DNA of 64,000 nucleotides, taken from assembly GCA_902706205.1 (NCBI GenBank), contig CACSKA010000001.1, forward strand, positions 434,001-498,000, read 5' to 3'. This document shows, piece after piece, positions 48,613-59,637 of the stretch (position 1 is its first letter; each line of letters begins with the position of its first letter). Under the pieces are notes generated by a model. That model worked only from the letters and a program-made list of their open reading frames with translations. It made no database searches and was not told the origin of the DNA. The DNA is from Chryseobacterium sp. 18061. GTDB taxonomy: Bacteria; Pseudomonadota; Gammaproteobacteria; Enterobacterales; Enterobacteriaceae. The translations under genes were made by a program, and so were the position numbers.

Positions 48613-49662
48613 TTATGCCATCAGGGCATGAACTGCAACGTTAATCATGCCGCCGCCGACGATTAGCCAGACGAACAGCACCAGTGCCATCAGCAGCGGT
48701 TTCGCCCCGGCTTTTTTCAGCGCGCTGACGTGGGTGGTTAAGCCCAGAGCCGCCATCGCCATCGCCAACAGCACGGTGTCGAGGGTCACCAGCACCTCTA
48801 CAACCGCTTTCGGTAATAGATGGAACGAATTGAAAATCGCCACCACGATGAACAGGATCGCAAACCACGGAATGGTGATTTTGCTTTTCTCACCGTTGCC
48901 CGCAGGTGCCAGTTGTTTAACGCGAGCCGCCAGGATAATCAGGAACGGCGCGAGCATCATCACGCGCAGCATTTTGGCAATCACTGCGGCGTTTTCAGCA
49001 TCCGGGCTGACGGCGTGTCCTGCCGCCACAACCTGTGCAACTTCATGCATGGTTGAACCCATGTAAATCCCGTAGGTTTCCGGAGTAAACCAGTGGGCCA
49101 GTACCGGGTACATCGCCGGATAGAGGAAGATGGCAATGGTCCCGAAAATTACTACCGTCGCGACCGCCACGGTCACTTTGCTTGATTCAGCTTTCAATAC
49201 GGGTTCTGTCGCCAGTACGGCCGCCGCACCGCAGATACTGCTGCCCGCGCCAATTAACCAACTGGTCTGTTTATCAAGGCCAAACACTTTCTGCCCGAGA
49301 AATGACGCCAGTAAAAAAGTGCTGGAGAGCGTCAGCACGTCGATGGCGATCCCGCTCAAACCCACGTCAGCAATTTGCGAAAACGTCAGGCGGAAGCCAT
49401 AAAGAATGATGCCCAGACGCAGCAAATGCTGCTTGGCGAACAACACACCGCCGTCGCAGCGCTGCCAGATTTTTGGATAAACCGTGTTGCCGACGACCAT
49501 TCCCAGCAGAATAGCCATCGTCAGTGCGCTAAAGCCCGCGCCAGCAATCGCCGGAATGCTTCCGGTCCACAATGCAACGCCAGTAATCAAGGCGGTAAGC
49601 GCCAGACCCGGGACAAAATGCCCGAGCGAATGTCGGTGTCTGTTAAGCGTGAGTGTTGTCAT
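48613..49662 (-). CDS. yeiH: UPF0324 membrane protein YeiH
   Basis: A 349-residue inner-membrane protein with about ten helices, the K-12 length. Family marks: LGIILYGFRLTFSQI, LIGAGSSICGAAAVLATEPV and YMGSTMHEVAQVVAAGH. Members have been proposed as sulfate or sulfonate exporters, but the function in enterobacteria is not established. It is divergent from the LysR regulator yeiE, its likely controller. Confidence 0.93.
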   Translation of the reverse strand: MTTLTLNRHRHSLGHFVPGLALTALITGVALWTGSIPAIAGAGFSALTMAILLGMVVGNTVYPKIWQRCDGGVLFAKQHLLRLGIILYGFRLTFSQIADVGLSGIAIDVLTLSSTFLLASFLGQKVFGLDKQTSWLIGAGSSICGAAAVLATEPVLKAESSKVTVAVATVVIFGTIAIFLYPAMYPVLAHWFTPETYGIYMGSTMHEVAQVVAAGHAVSPDAENAAVIAKMLRVMMLAPFLIILAARVKQLAPAGNGEKSKITIPWFAILFIVVAIFNSFHLLPKAVVEVLVTLDTVLLAMAMAALGLTTHVSALKKAGAKPLLMALVLFVWLIVGGGMINVAVHALMA

Positions 49663-49751
49663 AACCTTCTCCTTTATCAGGATTAAAGGTTACGTGCCGC
49701 TGGCTTAAAAATAAAATTGATTATATCTTTATAATCAATCTGAATAACTGG

Positions 49752-49807
49752 TATACCCATTCAGAATGCTGCAGGTGTGTTGGCTGCAGCTTGAAGTATG
49801 ACGGGTA

Positions 49808-49809
<2 letters not shown>
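49752..49809. repeat. Short ERIC-derived inverted repeat
   Basis: A 58-bp imperfect palindrome starting TATACCC and ending GACGGGTATA. Its right half, GCAGCTTGAAGTATGACGGG and following bases, is repeated exactly at the end of the complete ERIC element next to it. It looks like an ERIC element reduced to its ends by internal deletion. Confidence 0.65.
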
Positions 49810-49937
<128 letters not shown>

Positions 49938-49949
49938 GATGAGGTTTCT

Positions 49950-50816
49950 ATGCATATCACCTTACGTCAGCTAGAAGTTTTTGCTGAAGTACTCAAAAGC
50001 GGTTCGACAACCCAGGCCTCGCAAATGCTGTCGTTATCGCAGTCGGCGGTCAGCGCGGCGCTTACCGATCTGGAAGGCCAGCTCGGCGTGCAGCTGTTCG
50101 ACCGGGTCGGAAAACGACTGGTGGTGAACGAACATGGCCGTCTGCTGTATCCGCGTGCTCTGGCGACGCTGGAACAGGCAACCGAAATCGAGCAGCTGTT
50201 TCGCGAAGATAACGGCGCTATCCGCGTTTTCGCCAGCAGCACCATCGGTAACTACATTCTGCCGGAAATCATCGCCCGCTATCGTCGTGATTTTCCGTCG
50301 CTGCCGCTGGAGCTCAGCGTCGGTAACAGTCAGGACGTGATCAACGCCGTCAGCGATTTCCGCGTAGATATCGGGCTCATCGAAGGGCCATGCCACGCCG
50401 CAGAAATTATTGCTGAACCCTGGCTGGAAGATGAACTGGTGGTGTTCGCCGCACCTGGCTCGGCGTTACTGACAGGGGAGGTGACGCTGGCGAGGCTGGC
50501 CGAAGCACCGTGGATCCTGCGTGAGCGCGGTTCCGGTACGCGTGAAATCGTCGATTACCTGCTGCTGTCCCATTTGCCGGAATTTCATCTCGGGATGGAG
50601 CTTGGGAACTCTGAGGCCATCAAGCACGCGGTGCGCCACGGCCTGGGCATCAGCTGTTTGTCACGGCGTGTGATTGCCGAACAGCTCGACAGCGGCACGC
50701 TGGTCGAGCTTCCCATCCCGCTGCCACGCCTGACGCGCAAGCTCTGGCGCATCCATCACCGGCAAAAACACCTTTCAAATGCGCTGCAACGTTTCCTGCG
50801 ATATTGCGATATTTGA
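49950..50816 (+). CDS. yeiE: LysR-family regulator YeiE
   Basis: A 288-residue transcription factor with an N-terminal winged HTH ([40 protein letters not shown]) and a substrate-binding effector domain (about 90-288). K-12 YeiE has been tied to iron and sulfite responses. The longer frame starting at 49926 begins inside the ERIC element; the ATG at 49950 has GAGG 6-9 bp upstream and gives the family start. It is divergent from yeiH. Confidence 0.94.
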   Translation: MHITLRQLEVFAEVLKSGSTTQASQMLSLSQSAVSAALTDLEGQLGVQLFDRVGKRLVVNEHGRLLYPRALATLEQATEIEQLFREDNGAIRVFASSTIGNYILPEIIARYRRDFPSLPLELSVGNSQDVINAVSDFRVDIGLIEGPCHAAEIIAEPWLEDELVVFAAPGSALLTGEVTLARLAEAPWILRERGSGTREIVDYLLLSHLPEFHLGMELGNSEAIKHAVRHGLGISCLSRRVIAEQLDSGTLVELPIPLPRLTRKLWRIHHRQKHLSNALQRFLRYCDI

Positions 50817-50962
50817 TGGCATGGCGAAACGGTGGAATAAGGGCTTTACTTATAATTTGCGCTTCATCATGAAGCTCTCTTATAAGTGCGCATTTGTGCC
50901 GGAAGGAACGGCGATCGTCTGCTACAATCGCGCCTCATTTTTTGGAAGGACAGCATTTTCCT

Positions 50963-52432
50963 ATGGTTTCCGAAACTAAAACCACAGAAGCGCCCGCGCT
51001 CCGTCGCGAACTTAAGGCGCGTCACCTGACGATGATCGCTATTGGCGGTTCAATCGGTACAGGGTTGTTTGTTGCCTCCGGGGCAACCATTTCGCAGGCG
51101 GGCCCAGGCGGCGCACTGCTTTCTTACATTCTTATTGGTCTGATGGTGTATTTCCTGATGACAAGCCTTGGCGAACTGGCCGCATTTATGCCAGTGTCAG
51201 GCTCGTTTGCGACTTATGGTCAGAACTATGTAGAAGAAGGTTTCGGCTTCGCGCTGGGCTGGAACTACTGGTACAACTGGGCGGTAACTATCGCCGTCGA
51301 CCTTGTCGCCTCACAGCTGGTCATGAATTATTGGTTCCCGGACACACCGGGCTGGATCTGGAGCGCACTGTTCCTCGGCATTATGTTCCTGCTGAACTGG
51401 ATCTCGGTCAAAGGTTTCGGTGAAGCGGAATACTGGTTCTCGCTGATAAAAGTGACCACTGTCATCATCTTTATCGGTGTTGGCGTGCTGATGATTTTCG
51501 GCATATTTAAAGGCGCGCAGCCGGTAGGCTGGAGTAACTGGACAACCGGCGATGCGCCGTTTGCGGGCGGTTTTGCGGCGATGATTGGCGTGGCGATGAT
51601 TGTCGGCTTCTCCTTCCAGGGTACCGAACTTATCGGTATCGCGGCGGGTGAATCCGAAGATCCAGAGAAGAACATTCCGCGCGCGGTACGTCAGGTGTTC
51701 TGGCGTATCCTGTTGTTCTATGTGTTCGCAATCCTGATTATCAGTCTGATCATTCCTTATACCGATCCAAGCCTGCTGCGTAACGACGTGAAAGACATTT
51801 CTGTCAGCCCGTTCACGCTGGTGTTCCAGCATGCAGGCCTGCTGTCTGCGGCGGCGGTAATGAATGCGGTTATCCTGACGGCGGTGCTGTCTGCCGGTAA
51901 CTCCGGGATGTATGCCTCGACCCGTATGCTTTACACCCTAGCCTGTGACGGTAAAGCACCGCGTATTTTCTCTAAGCTTTCCAAAGGCGGCGTGCCGCGT
52001 AATGCACTGTATGCGACCACCGTGGTTGCGGGGCTGTGCTTCCTGACCTCAATGTTCGGCAACCAGACCGTTTACCTGTGGCTGCTGAATACTTCAGGAA
52101 TGACCGGGTTTATCGCCTGGCTCGGGATTGCTATCAGCCATTACCGTTTCCGTCGCGGTTACGTGATGCAGGGGCATGACCTGAACAATCTGCCGTACCG
52201 TTCGGGCTTCTTCCCGATTGGGCCAATCTTTGCATTCGCCCTGTGTCTGATTATCACGCTCGGCCAGAACTACGAAGCCTTCCTGAAAGATACCATCGAC
52301 TGGGGCGGCGTAGCGGCAACCTACATCGGTATCCCGCTGTTCCTGGTTATCTGGTTCGGCTACAAGCTCTCGAAAGGCAGTCGCTTCGTACGCTACAGCG
52401 AAATGACCTTCCCGGAACGCTTCAAACAGTAA
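50963..52432 (+). CDS. lysP: Lysine-specific permease and CadC co-sensor LysP
   Basis: LysP imports lysine by proton symport and inhibits CadC at low lysine. From this ATG the protein has 489 residues, the K-12 length, with 12 helices of the APC amino-acid permease family. IGGSIGTGLFVASGATISQA lies at helix 1 and GESEDPEKNIPRAVRQVFWR after helix 6. A frame-extended start at 50894 is ignored; GGAAGGA lies 10 bp before the chosen ATG, and an extended -10 TGCTACAAT (50920-50928) lies 35 bp upstream. Confidence 0.97.
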   Translation: MVSETKTTEAPALRRELKARHLTMIAIGGSIGTGLFVASGATISQAGPGGALLSYILIGLMVYFLMTSLGELAAFMPVSGSFATYGQNYVEEGFGFALGWNYWYNWAVTIAVDLVASQLVMNYWFPDTPGWIWSALFLGIMFLLNWISVKGFGEAEYWFSLIKVTTVIIFIGVGVLMIFGIFKGAQPVGWSNWTTGDAPFAGGFAAMIGVAMIVGFSFQGTELIGIAAGESEDPEKNIPRAVRQVFWRILLFYVFAILIISLIIPYTDPSLLRNDVKDISVSPFTLVFQHAGLLSAAAVMNAVILTAVLSAGNSGMYASTRMLYTLACDGKAPRIFSKLSKGGVPRNALYATTVVAGLCFLTSMFGNQTVYLWLLNTSGMTGFIAWLGIAISHYRFRRGYVMQGHDLNNLPYRSGFFPIGPIFAFALCLIITLGQNYEAFLKDTIDWGGVAATYIGIPLFLVIWFGYKLSKGSRFVRYSEMTFPERFKQ

Positions 52433-52444
52433 GTGATTCCCCTA

Positions 52445-52476
52445 TGAAAACCCTCCGCCTGGAGGGTTTTTTTTTG
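52445..52476 (+). terminator. Terminator after lysP
   Basis: CCCTCC and GGAGGG pair around GCCT, with AAAA before and nine T after. Confidence 0.92.
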
Positions 52477-52561
52477 CCCGGTGGGGACATCTAGCCGCGG
52501 CTACAGGGGCAAGGGTTACATCCGATATATGACGTCCAGACATATTTCCTCACAATTTAAT

Positions 52562-52580
52562 TGATAATTGTTATCATTCT
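52562..52580 (+). promoter_or_regulatory. Fur box upstream of cirA
   Basis: TGATAATTGTTATCATTCT matches the 19-bp Fur consensus GATAATGATAATCATTATC in most positions. It lies about 190 bp before the cirA start, in the 336-bp gap after lysP, and implies iron repression, as in K-12. Confidence 0.85.
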
Positions 52581-52768
52581 CTTTATCATCTTCGCACTTT
52601 AAGGATGAAGCCACTCCCCGCATCTTGTCCCGAGGACGTAACCGGACCCAGGGTGACCAGCCACATCTCTCAAAAAACAAAATACCTTCACGCACGTCGC
52701 AACAGGCGGGCGGAATTCAGCGTGTGAGCTTTTTTTGGTTGTTGTTGTTTACCTCATGGAGAAATGGA

Positions 52769-54733
52769 ATGTTCAGGTTAAACCCTCTTGTACGGGGCGG
52801 GTTGTGCGCATCTGCATTCGCGCTGGCGATGCCCGTAATGGCTGAAAACGACGGTGAAACTCTGGTGGTCACGGCCTCCGCGACGGAACAGAGCGTGAAA
52901 GATGCGCCAGCCAGCATCAGCGTGATTACCCAGCAGGATCTTCAGCGCCGTCCAGTGCAGAATCTGAAAGACGTATTACAGGACGTACCGGGCGTGCAGC
53001 TCACCAACGAAGGGGATAACCGCAAGGGCGTCAGTTTGCGTGGACTCGACAGCAGCTACACCCTGATTCTGGTCGACGGCAAACGCGTTAACTCGCGCAA
53101 CGCCGTGTTTCGCCATAATGACTTTGACCTCAACTGGATCCCGGTGGACGCTATCGAACGTATCGAAGTGGTGCGTGGGCCGATGTCGTCGCTGTACGGG
53201 TCCGATGCGTTAGGTGGTGTTGTAAACATCATCACCAAAAAAATCGGCCAGAAATGGCATGGTACGCTGACCGCTGATACCACTATTCAGGAGCACCGCG
53301 ACCGCGGCGATGCCTACAACGGTCAGTTCTTTACAAGTGGTCCACTGATTGACGGCGTGCTGGGGTTGAAAGCCTACGGCAACCTGTCCAAACGCGAAAA
53401 AGACGAACAACAGAAATCATCGACGACGGCCAGTGGCGAATCCCCGCGCATTGAGGGCTACACCAGCCGCGACGGCAACGTTGAGTTTGCCTGGACGCCA
53501 AACGACAACCACGATTTCACTGCCGGATATGGCTTCGACCGCCAGGACCGTGATTCTGATTCTCTTGATAAAAACCGCCTGGAACGCCAGAACTATTCCT
53601 TGAGCCACAACGGCCGTTGGGATGTGGGCAACAGTGAACTGAAGTTCTACGGCGAAAAAGTGGATAACAAAAATCCGGAAGCGGCTGGCGTTATCACCTC
53701 TGAAAGTAACTCGATTGACGGCAAATACGTGCTGCCGTTGGACGCCATCAATCAGCTGCTGACGGTGGGGGGCGAATGGCGTCACGATAAGCTCAAAGAT
53801 CCGGTCAATTTGCAGGGCAGCGGTAATACGTCCGCCAGTCAGTACGCGCTATTTATCGAAGACGAATGGCGTATTTTTGAGCCTCTGGCGCTGACCACTG
53901 GCGTGCGTATGGATGACCACGAAACTTACGGCGACCACTGGAGCCCGCGTGCGTATCTGGTATACACCGCCACCGACACGGTGACGGTGAAAGGCGGCTG
54001 GGCAAATGCGTTCAAAGCGCCTTCATTGCTGCAACTTAGCCCGGACTGGACCACCGGTTCCTGCCGTGGTGCCTGTGAGATTGTCGGTAGCCCGGACCTG
54101 AAACCGGAAACCAGTGAAAGCTACGAGCTCGGCATTTATTACGCCGGGGAAGAAGGCTGGCTGGAAGGCGTACAGGGCAGCATCACTACTTTCCAGAACG
54201 ACGTTGATGACCGCATCAGCATCAGCCGTACAGCTAACGTCGATCAGGCGAAAGACTACCCGAACTACGTGGGCCTGAATGCCGACGGCGAACCGATTTT
54301 CCGCTACTACAACGTCAACAAAGCGCGTATTCGCGGCGTAGAAACCGAGCTGAAATTCCCGCTGGCGGAAGAGTGGAAAGTCACGCTGAACTACACCTAC
54401 AACGACGGTCGAGACCTGAGCAACGGTGGCAACAAACCGCTATCCGAGCTGCCGTACCACACGGCGAACGGTGTGGTGGACTGGCAGGCGACGCAGGACT
54501 GGTCATTCTATATGCAGGCGAATTACAGCGGCGAGAAACGCGCTATGACCACTAACGGTGCAACGCCGGGCGGATACGTTATCTGGAACACCGGCGGCGC
54601 ATGGCAGGCGACGAAGAACGTCAAGCTGCGTGCGGGCGTGCTGAACCTGACTGATAAAGATCTCAGCCGCGATGATTACAGTTACAACGAAGACGGACGT
54701 CGCTACTTTATGGCGGTAGATTACCGCTTCTGA
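52769..54733 (+). CDS. cirA: TonB-dependent catecholate siderophore receptor CirA
   Basis: CirA is the outer-membrane receptor for monomeric catecholates (dihydroxybenzoylserine) and colicin Ia. The 654-residue precursor (K-12: 663) has a signal peptide ending PVMA-ENDGE, a TonB box [10 protein letters not shown], a plug domain (about 45-155, [39 protein letters not shown]) and a 22-strand barrel ending AVDYRF with terminal Phe. The start [11 protein letters not shown] has GGAG 8-11 bp upstream; the open frame to 52568 is leader DNA. Confidence 0.95.
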   Translation: MFRLNPLVRGGLCASAFALAMPVMAENDGETLVVTASATEQSVKDAPASISVITQQDLQRRPVQNLKDVLQDVPGVQLTNEGDNRKGVSLRGLDSSYTLILVDGKRVNSRNAVFRHNDFDLNWIPVDAIERIEVVRGPMSSLYGSDALGGVVNIITKKIGQKWHGTLTADTTIQEHRDRGDAYNGQFFTSGPLIDGVLGLKAYGNLSKREKDEQQKSSTTASGESPRIEGYTSRDGNVEFAWTPNDNHDFTAGYGFDRQDRDSDSLDKNRLERQNYSLSHNGRWDVGNSELKFYGEKVDNKNPEAAGVITSESNSIDGKYVLPLDAINQLLTVGGEWRHDKLKDPVNLQGSGNTSASQYALFIEDEWRIFEPLALTTGVRMDDHETYGDHWSPRAYLVYTATDTVTVKGGWANAFKAPSLLQLSPDWTTGSCRGACEIVGSPDLKPETSESYELGIYYAGEEGWLEGVQGSITTFQNDVDDRISISRTANVDQAKDYPNYVGLNADGEPIFRYYNVNKARIRGVETELKFPLAEEWKVTLNYTYNDGRDLSNGGNKPLSELPYHTANGVVDWQATQDWSFYMQANYSGEKRAMTTNGATPGGYVIWNTGGAWQATKNVKLRAGVLNLTDKDLSRDDYSYNEDGRRYFMAVDYRF

Positions 54734-54756
54734 TTTTTGGTTTGAGAAACGATAAA

Positions 54757-54792
54757 GAAGGGCATCGCCGTGCAAACGGTGATGCCTTTTTT
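54757..54792 (+). terminator. Terminator after cirA
   Basis: GGCATCGCCG and CGGTGATGCC pair (one G-T) around TGCAAA, followed by TTTTTTA; convergent yagU ends just beyond. Confidence 0.85.
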
Positions 54793-54800
54793 ATAAGGAA

Positions 54801-55364
54801 CTACAACTGACGTGTATACGGGGTGTACTCAGCATCGGGTTGACGGGTGATACGGTTACGCAAATCACGACGCACCAGTTCGATGGTCCAGAACCAGAAA
54901 ATGTGCCCCAAAATTTCGGAAACATATTCATCGAAGGGCAGGTCGGATAGCGGTGGTGTCAGGTGCAATAAAGGAAAACTGATGCCGTGTACGCAGATTG
55001 TCGAGACGATACCCGCCATAACGCCTTGCCACATTTTCACCTTAGGAAACACTTCGGCGACCAGGCAGTAGCCGATGGCAAAGACCAGCGAGAAGATAAT
55101 ATGCGTCACCATTACCGGGTTAATAATATGCTCGGAAAAGGTATAGACAGTGGCGGTGGGGTCGATGCCCAGATAATCCCGCAGGAAAATATAAGGCGGG
55201 TTGAACTCATTGCGGCCCAGCGAAAAAGTGCGTGGCGGCAGAGGAACTTCCGCTCCCCATTTCACAAATGCGGAAAGAATTCCCCCCACGGTCCCGACCA
55301 ACAAGGCAACACCATAACGCCGGTTTTTCGGCGCGGTTTTCATCAACAGAGTGGTTGTCATCAT
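54801..55364 (-). CDS. yagU: Inner-membrane protein YagU family (DUF1440)
   Basis: A 187-residue protein with about three or four membrane helices. Shared with K-12 Yag[51 protein letters not shown] and [14 protein letters not shown]-12 YagU contributes to acid resistance; the mechanism is unknown. In K-12 yagU lies far from cirA, so this location is specific to this lineage. It may start at the first ATG or a few codons later. Confidence 0.88.
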   Translation of the reverse strand: MMTTTLLMKTAPKNRRYGVALLVGTVGGILSAFVKWGAEVPLPPRTFSLGRNEFNPPYIFLRDYLGIDPTATVYTFSEHIINPVMVTHIIFSLVFAIGYCLVAEVFPKVKMWQGVMAGIVSTICVHGISFPLLHLTPPLSDLPFDEYVSEILGHIFWFWTIELVRRDLRNRITRQPDAEYTPYTRQL

Positions 55365-55504
55365 AAATAATCATCCCTAATTCATAAGAGTAAAAGCGAG
55401 GAGAGAATACGCTGACTGGAAGAGGGATGCTGTGATAGAGATTGTAATTGACGTTATTTGATTACTTTTGATTTTTAAGCTTTTGCTTCTGATAAGAGGT
55501 GATC

Positions 55505-55532
55505 GGCCCGGCAAGCGTAACGCTGCCGGGCA
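55505..55532. repeat. REP-like palindrome after yeiG
   Basis: GCCCGGCA and TGCCGGGC flank AGCGTAACGC, 11 bp from the yeiG stop. GC-rich stem with this sequence resembles enterobacterial REP units. It could also act in ending or protecting the yeiG transcript. Confidence 0.5.
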
Positions 55533-55542
55533 ACAGATGGGG

Positions 55543-56379
55543 TTACTTCAATAAATGCTGTGCGTGAAAGCGCAGATGATCTTCGATAAAGGACGCGATA
55601 AACCAGTAGCTGTGATCGAAGCCAGACTGAATGCGCAGCGTTAGCGGCCACTGGGTCTGGCGCGCGGCTTCAGCCAGCACGGCGGGTTGCAGTTGATCCG
55701 CCAGGAACTGATCGGTATCGCCCTGATCGATTAATGTCGGGATCGCACTGGCCGCGTCACTCGCTAACATCAGCGCACAGCTGTCCCACGCTTGCCAACT
55801 GGATTTGTCTTCCCCGAGATAAGCGCTAAACGCCTTCTGGCCCCACGGCACGCGGGTCGGGTTAACGATTGGCGCAAAAGCGGAAACGCTTGTGTATTTG
55901 CCTGGATTTTTCAGTGCCAGAATCAACGCGCCGTGGCCGCCCATCGAATGGCCGGAAATCGCGCTGCGGTCGGCGACGTTAAACTGTGTCTGAACCAGCA
56001 CGGGGAGTTCGTCGCGCAGATAATCGTACATAAGGTAATGCGCAGCCCACGGGGCCTGCGTCGCGTTAAGGTAGAACCCGGCACCTTTACCGAGATCGTA
56101 GCCTTCGTCGTCCGCTACGTTGTCGCCGCGTGGGCTGGTGTCTGGCATCACCAGAACGATACCGAGTTCGGCTGCGACGCGCTGGGCGCCTGCTTTTGTC
56201 GCGAAATTCTCGTCGTTGCAGGTCAGGCCTGACAACCAGTACAGCACCGGCGGCGGCGTGTTATCTCGCGGCGGTGGCAGAAAAATGCTGAACGTCATGG
56301 CGCAGTTCAGCGTACTGGAGTCGTGCCGCCAGCGTTGCTGCCAGCCCTCAAAACAACGGTGCTCTTCGAGCAATTCCAT
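55543..56379 (-). CDS. yeiG: S-formylglutathione hydrolase YeiG
   Basis: YeiG hydrolyses S-formylglutathione to formate and glutathione in formaldehyde detoxification. From this ATG the protein has 278 residues, the K-12 length, with start [17 protein letters not shown]. It is an esterase-D alpha/beta hydrolase: oxyanion region [13 protein letters not shown], nucleophile Ser in [11 protein letters not shown], Asp in [11 protein letters not shown] and His in GFDHSYWFI. The frame continues 37 codons upstream without family support. It is divergent from the MFS gene. Confidence 0.95.
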   Translation of the reverse strand: MELLEEHRCFEGWQQRWRHDSSTLNCAMTFSIFLPPPRDNTPPPVLYWLSGLTCNDENFATKAGAQRVAAELGIVLVMPDTSPRGDNVADDEGYDLGKGAGFYLNATQAPWAAHYLMYDYLRDELPVLVQTQFNVADRSAISGHSMGGHGALILALKNPGKYTSVSAFAPIVNPTRVPWGQKAFSAYLGEDKSSWQAWDSCALMLASDAASAIPTLIDQGDTDQFLADQLQPAVLAEAARQTQWPLTLRIQSGFDHSYWFIASFIEDHLRFHAQHLLK

Positions 56380-56517
56380 GCAAGGCTCCCGGGTGAGTGA
56401 TTGAAAATGTTCTGTTTCATCATACAGATCAAGTACCGCGATGAGTAACTTTCGCTTTCGCATTGCAATTACATGCTGCATCATAAACATAACTTTACAT
56501 TAACATGTGAGACTAAC

Positions 56518-57666
56518 ATGGCGCTACGTACCGCGCTGAGTGGGTTTGTTATGCTGGTGGTCGCCATGGGGATTGGGCGTTTTGCCTTCACGCCTCAGGT
56601 GCCACTGATGATTGCTGACGGACAGCTTACGCTGACCAGCGCCGGACTGGTCGCCGCAATGAATTATCTGGGATATTTGCTGGGGGCATGGGATGCGATG
56701 CGTGCCCATCGCGGCGTGGAAGGGCGTCTGTATGCCGGGATCCTGGGGGCGGTGGCGTTAACGTTTCTCTCTGCCTGGGCCGACAACGCCTGGCTGCATG
56801 CCGTGCTGAGACTGGTGATTGGCGCAATGAGTGGCTGGGCGATGGTGTTGACCGCAGCCTGGACCAACGAGCGCCTGGCACACGCCGGACATCCCGGCAT
56901 GAGCGCCGCAGTTTTTGCCGGGCCGGGGGCGGGCATTGCGCTCAGTGGTCTGCTGGCGGTGTATATCCATGCGCAGCAACTCAGCGCCGCTGCGGGCTGG
57001 CTGCTTTACGGCCTACTGGCGCTGGTGTTGATTGCCTTTATTTCTCGCTGGCTACCGCGTCCAGGCGATTTTCATCGTCCGGGCGGCCAGCCTGAACCTT
57101 TGCATTTGACGGCAAGCCTGAAACGTCTGGTCTGGAGCTACAGTCTGGCAGGATTTGGTTATATTTTGCCCGCCACCTTTTTATCGCAAATGGCCGCCGC
57201 GCGTTTTCCCGGCAGCCTGTTTGCCCAGTTTCTGTGGCCGGTGTTCGGTGCGGCTGCGGTGGTCGGCATTGGATTGAGTATTTTGCTGCGCGGCGTCGGC
57301 CACAGCTATCAGCGACTGGCGATTGTGTTGTGGTTACAGGGCGTCGGCGTGCTGGCCGCCTGGCTGGTACCGGGCATGAGCGGCCTGGTGATCGGCGCGT
57401 TGCTGGTGGGTGGCGGCTTCCTGTGCGCAGTGCAGCTTTCATTACTGTACGGGCGGGAACTTGCACCGCTGCACACGCGTTACATGGCCGGATTATTAAC
57501 TACCGGTTATGCCGTCGGTCAGCTGGTTGGGCCGATGACCTCCGCGCTGTCGACCTGGCTCACACAGCGCCTTGAGCCCGCACTTGGCGTGGCCGCTATC
57601 GCACTTTTGATAGGCGGAATGTTGGTCTGGCGTTCACCGCAAGAAAGGTTAAGCCAATTTCAATAA
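56518..57666 (+). CDS. YbfB/YjiJ-family MFS transporter
   Basis: A 382-residue carrier with about 12 helices. YbfB/YjiJ-family marks are visible: MGIGRFAFTPQVPLMI in helix 1, AAMNYLGYLLGA in helix 2, and GAMSGWAMVLTAAWTNERL. The substrate is unknown. The ATG is preceded by GTGAGAC; an upstream ATG at 56473 would add 15 unlikely residues. K-12 has no such gene beside folE; its divergent pairing with yeiG might suggest export of a related compound, but this is weak. Confidence 0.85.
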   Translation: MALRTALSGFVMLVVAMGIGRFAFTPQVPLMIADGQLTLTSAGLVAAMNYLGYLLGAWDAMRAHRGVEGRLYAGILGAVALTFLSAWADNAWLHAVLRLVIGAMSGWAMVLTAAWTNERLAHAGHPGMSAAVFAGPGAGIALSGLLAVYIHAQQLSAAAGWLLYGLLALVLIAFISRWLPRPGDFHRPGGQPEPLHLTASLKRLVWSYSLAGFGYILPATFLSQMAAARFPGSLFAQFLWPVFGAAAVVGIGLSILLRGVGHSYQRLAIVLWLQGVGVLAAWLVPGMSGLVIGALLVGGGFLCAVQLSLLYGRELAPLHTRYMAGLLTTGYAVGQLVGPMTSALSTWLTQRLEPALGVAAIALLIGGMLVWRSPQERLSQFQ

Positions 57667-57767
57667 TTATCGCCGTGAATACTGGATTCTGTGCCCGGCC
57701 TCACGCACAATGAGTGCTCACTTTGCCCTCAGAGTGCAAAGGTCGCCACACCTGCAGGAGAACAAGA

Positions 57768-58433
57768 ATGCCATCATTGAGTAAAGAAGCCGCGCTGGTT
57801 CATGAGGCGCTGTTAGCGCGTGGCCTGGAAACGCCGCTACGTCCCCCGGTTGAACTGGATAATGAATCACGCAAGCGTCTGATTGCCGGACATATGACCG
57901 AAATTATGCAGCTGCTCAATCTCGATCTCAGTGATGACAGCCTGACGGAGACGCCACACCGCATCGCCAAGATGTACGTCGACGAAATTTTCTCTGGCCT
58001 CGATTACGCCAATTTCCCGAAAATCACCGTCATTGAGAATAAAATGAAGGTCGATGAAATGGTGACCGTGCGCGATATCACCCTGACCAGCACCTGCGAA
58101 CATCACTTTGTCACCATCGACGGCAAAGCAACCGTGGCCTACATCCCGAAAGAGACGGTGATTGGTCTGTCAAAGATTAACCGCATTGTGCAGTTCTTTG
58201 CCCAGCGTCCGCAGGTACAGGAGCGTCTGACGCAGCAAATCCTGACCGCGTTGCAGACTTTGCTCGGCACCAATAATGTGGCGGTTTCCATTGATGCCGT
58301 GCATTACTGTGTGAAAGCGCGTGGCATTCGTGATGCGACCAGCGCCACGACCACAACTTCGCTCGGCGGACTGTTTAAGTCGAGCCAGAACACCCGCCAG
58401 GAGTTTCTGCGCGCCGTTCGCCACCATAACTAA
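57768..58433 (+). CDS. folE: GTP cyclohydrolase I
   Basis: FolE converts GTP to dihydroneopterin triphosphate, the first step of folate synthesis. The 221-residue protein (K-12: 222) has the zinc ligands in TSTCEHHF and the later Cys in VHYCVKARG, and the signature [26 protein letters not shown] precedes the ATG; the frame upstream is leader. yeiB follows after 19 bp, so they form an operon as in K-12. Confidence 0.97.
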   Translation: MPSLSKEAALVHEALLARGLETPLRPPVELDNESRKRLIAGHMTEIMQLLNLDLSDDSLTETPHRIAKMYVDEIFSGLDYANFPKITVIENKMKVDEMVTVRDITLTSTCEHHFVTIDGKATVAYIPKETVIGLSKINRIVQFFAQRPQVQERLTQQILTALQTLLGTNNVAVSIDAVHYCVKARGIRDATSATTTTSLGGLFKSSQNTRQEFLRAVRHHN

Positions 58434-58452
58434 TTCTTAAAGCAGGTACTTA

Positions 58453-59610
58453 ATGGAGCGAAACGTCACGCTGGATTTTGTTCGCGGCGTCGCTATTCTC
58501 GGGATCCTGCTGCTTAATATCGTTGCCTTTGGTTTACCAAAGGCGGCGTATCTCAATCCTGCCTGGTACGGCGATGTCACTCAACGCGATGCGTGGACGT
58601 GGGCCGCTCTCGACCTGTTTGCGCAGGTTAAATTCCTGACGCTATTTGCCCTCCTGTTTGGCGCTGGCCTGCAGTTACTGCTTCCCCGCGGTAAACGCTG
58701 GATCCAGGCGCGCCTGTCGCTGCTGGCTCTTCTCGGTTTTGCGCACGGGCTTCTGCTCTGGGACGGTGATATTCTGCTGGCCTATGCGCTGGTGGGTCTG
58801 GTCTGCTGGCGGATGGTGCGTGAAGCGCAAAGCGCTAAATCGATGTTTAACACTGGCGTGGTGCTGTATCTGATTGGCATCGCGGTACTGGTGTTTTTAG
58901 GGCTTATTTCCGGCGATACGCCGAACCGTTCCTGGGTACCGGACCCGGCCAACCTGCAATATGAGCAGTACTGGAAGCTAAAAGGTGGAATGGAGGCTAT
59001 CAGTAATCGCACGGATATGCTGTCCGACAACCTACTGGCGCTCGGCGCACAGTATGGCTGGCAGCTGGCGGGTATGATGCTGATGGGCGCGTCGCTAATG
59101 CGCTGCGGCTGGCTGAAAGGCCAGTTTAGTCTGTCACATTACCGCCGCGTGGGCGCGCTGTTGGTAACCTTTGGCGTGCTGATAAACCTACCCGCGATGA
59201 TCGCGCAATGGCATTTTGACTGGTCCTATCGCTGGTGTGCGTTCTTGTTACAGGCTCCACGCGAGCTGAGTGCGCCGTTTCAGACCATTGGTTATGCCGC
59301 ATTAGCCTACGGCTTCTGGCCACAAATTTGTTCTTCACGCCTGGTGGGAGCAATCGCCTGCGTCGGACGTATGGCACTTTCCAACTATCTGCTGCAAACC
59401 GTTATCTGCACTACGTTGTTCTATCGATTTGATTTGTTTATGAAATTCGACCGATTGACGCTGCTCGTATTTGTACCTGCCATTTGGCTGGTGAATATCC
59501 TGTTCTCCGTTATCTGGCTGCGCTACCACCGTCAGGGGCCAGTGGAATGGCTGTGGCGGCAGTTGACCGCACGGGCCGCAGGGGTATCCATTTCCAAAAC
59601 ATCCAGATAA
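58453..59610 (+). CDS. yeiB: DUF418 membrane protein YeiB
   Basis: A 385-residue inner-membrane protein with about ten helices, the K-12 length. DUF418 family marks: LDFVRGVAILGILLLNI at the start, LFALLFGAGLQLLL, and the C-terminal GRMALSNYLLQTVICTTLFY with WLRYHRQGPVEWLWR. The function is unknown; the fold resembles acyltransferase-3-like membrane proteins. It is co-transcribed with folE. Confidence 0.93.
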   Translation: MERNVTLDFVRGVAILGILLLNIVAFGLPKAAYLNPAWYGDVTQRDAWTWAALDLFAQVKFLTLFALLFGAGLQLLLPRGKRWIQARLSLLALLGFAHGLLLWDGDILLAYALVGLVCWRMVREAQSAKSMFNTGVVLYLIGIAVLVFLGLISGDTPNRSWVPDPANLQYEQYWKLKGGMEAISNRTDMLSDNLLALGAQYGWQLAGMMLMGASLMRCGWLKGQFSLSHYRRVGALLVTFGVLINLPAMIAQWHFDWSYRWCAFLLQAPRELSAPFQTIGYAALAYGFWPQICSSRLVGAIACVGRMALSNYLLQTVICTTLFYRFDLFMKFDRLTLLVFVPAIWLVNILFSVIWLRYHRQGPVEWLWRQLTARAAGVSISKTSR

Positions 59611-59637
59611 CGATCTGGATCACAATCATTAACAAAA

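Noticed and set aside
52471..52520. Possible REP unit after the lysP terminator (TTGCCCGG ... GGGGCAAG)
   Set aside because: The arms pair over only a few bases and the middle does not match a REP; it may be a remnant but cannot be supported.
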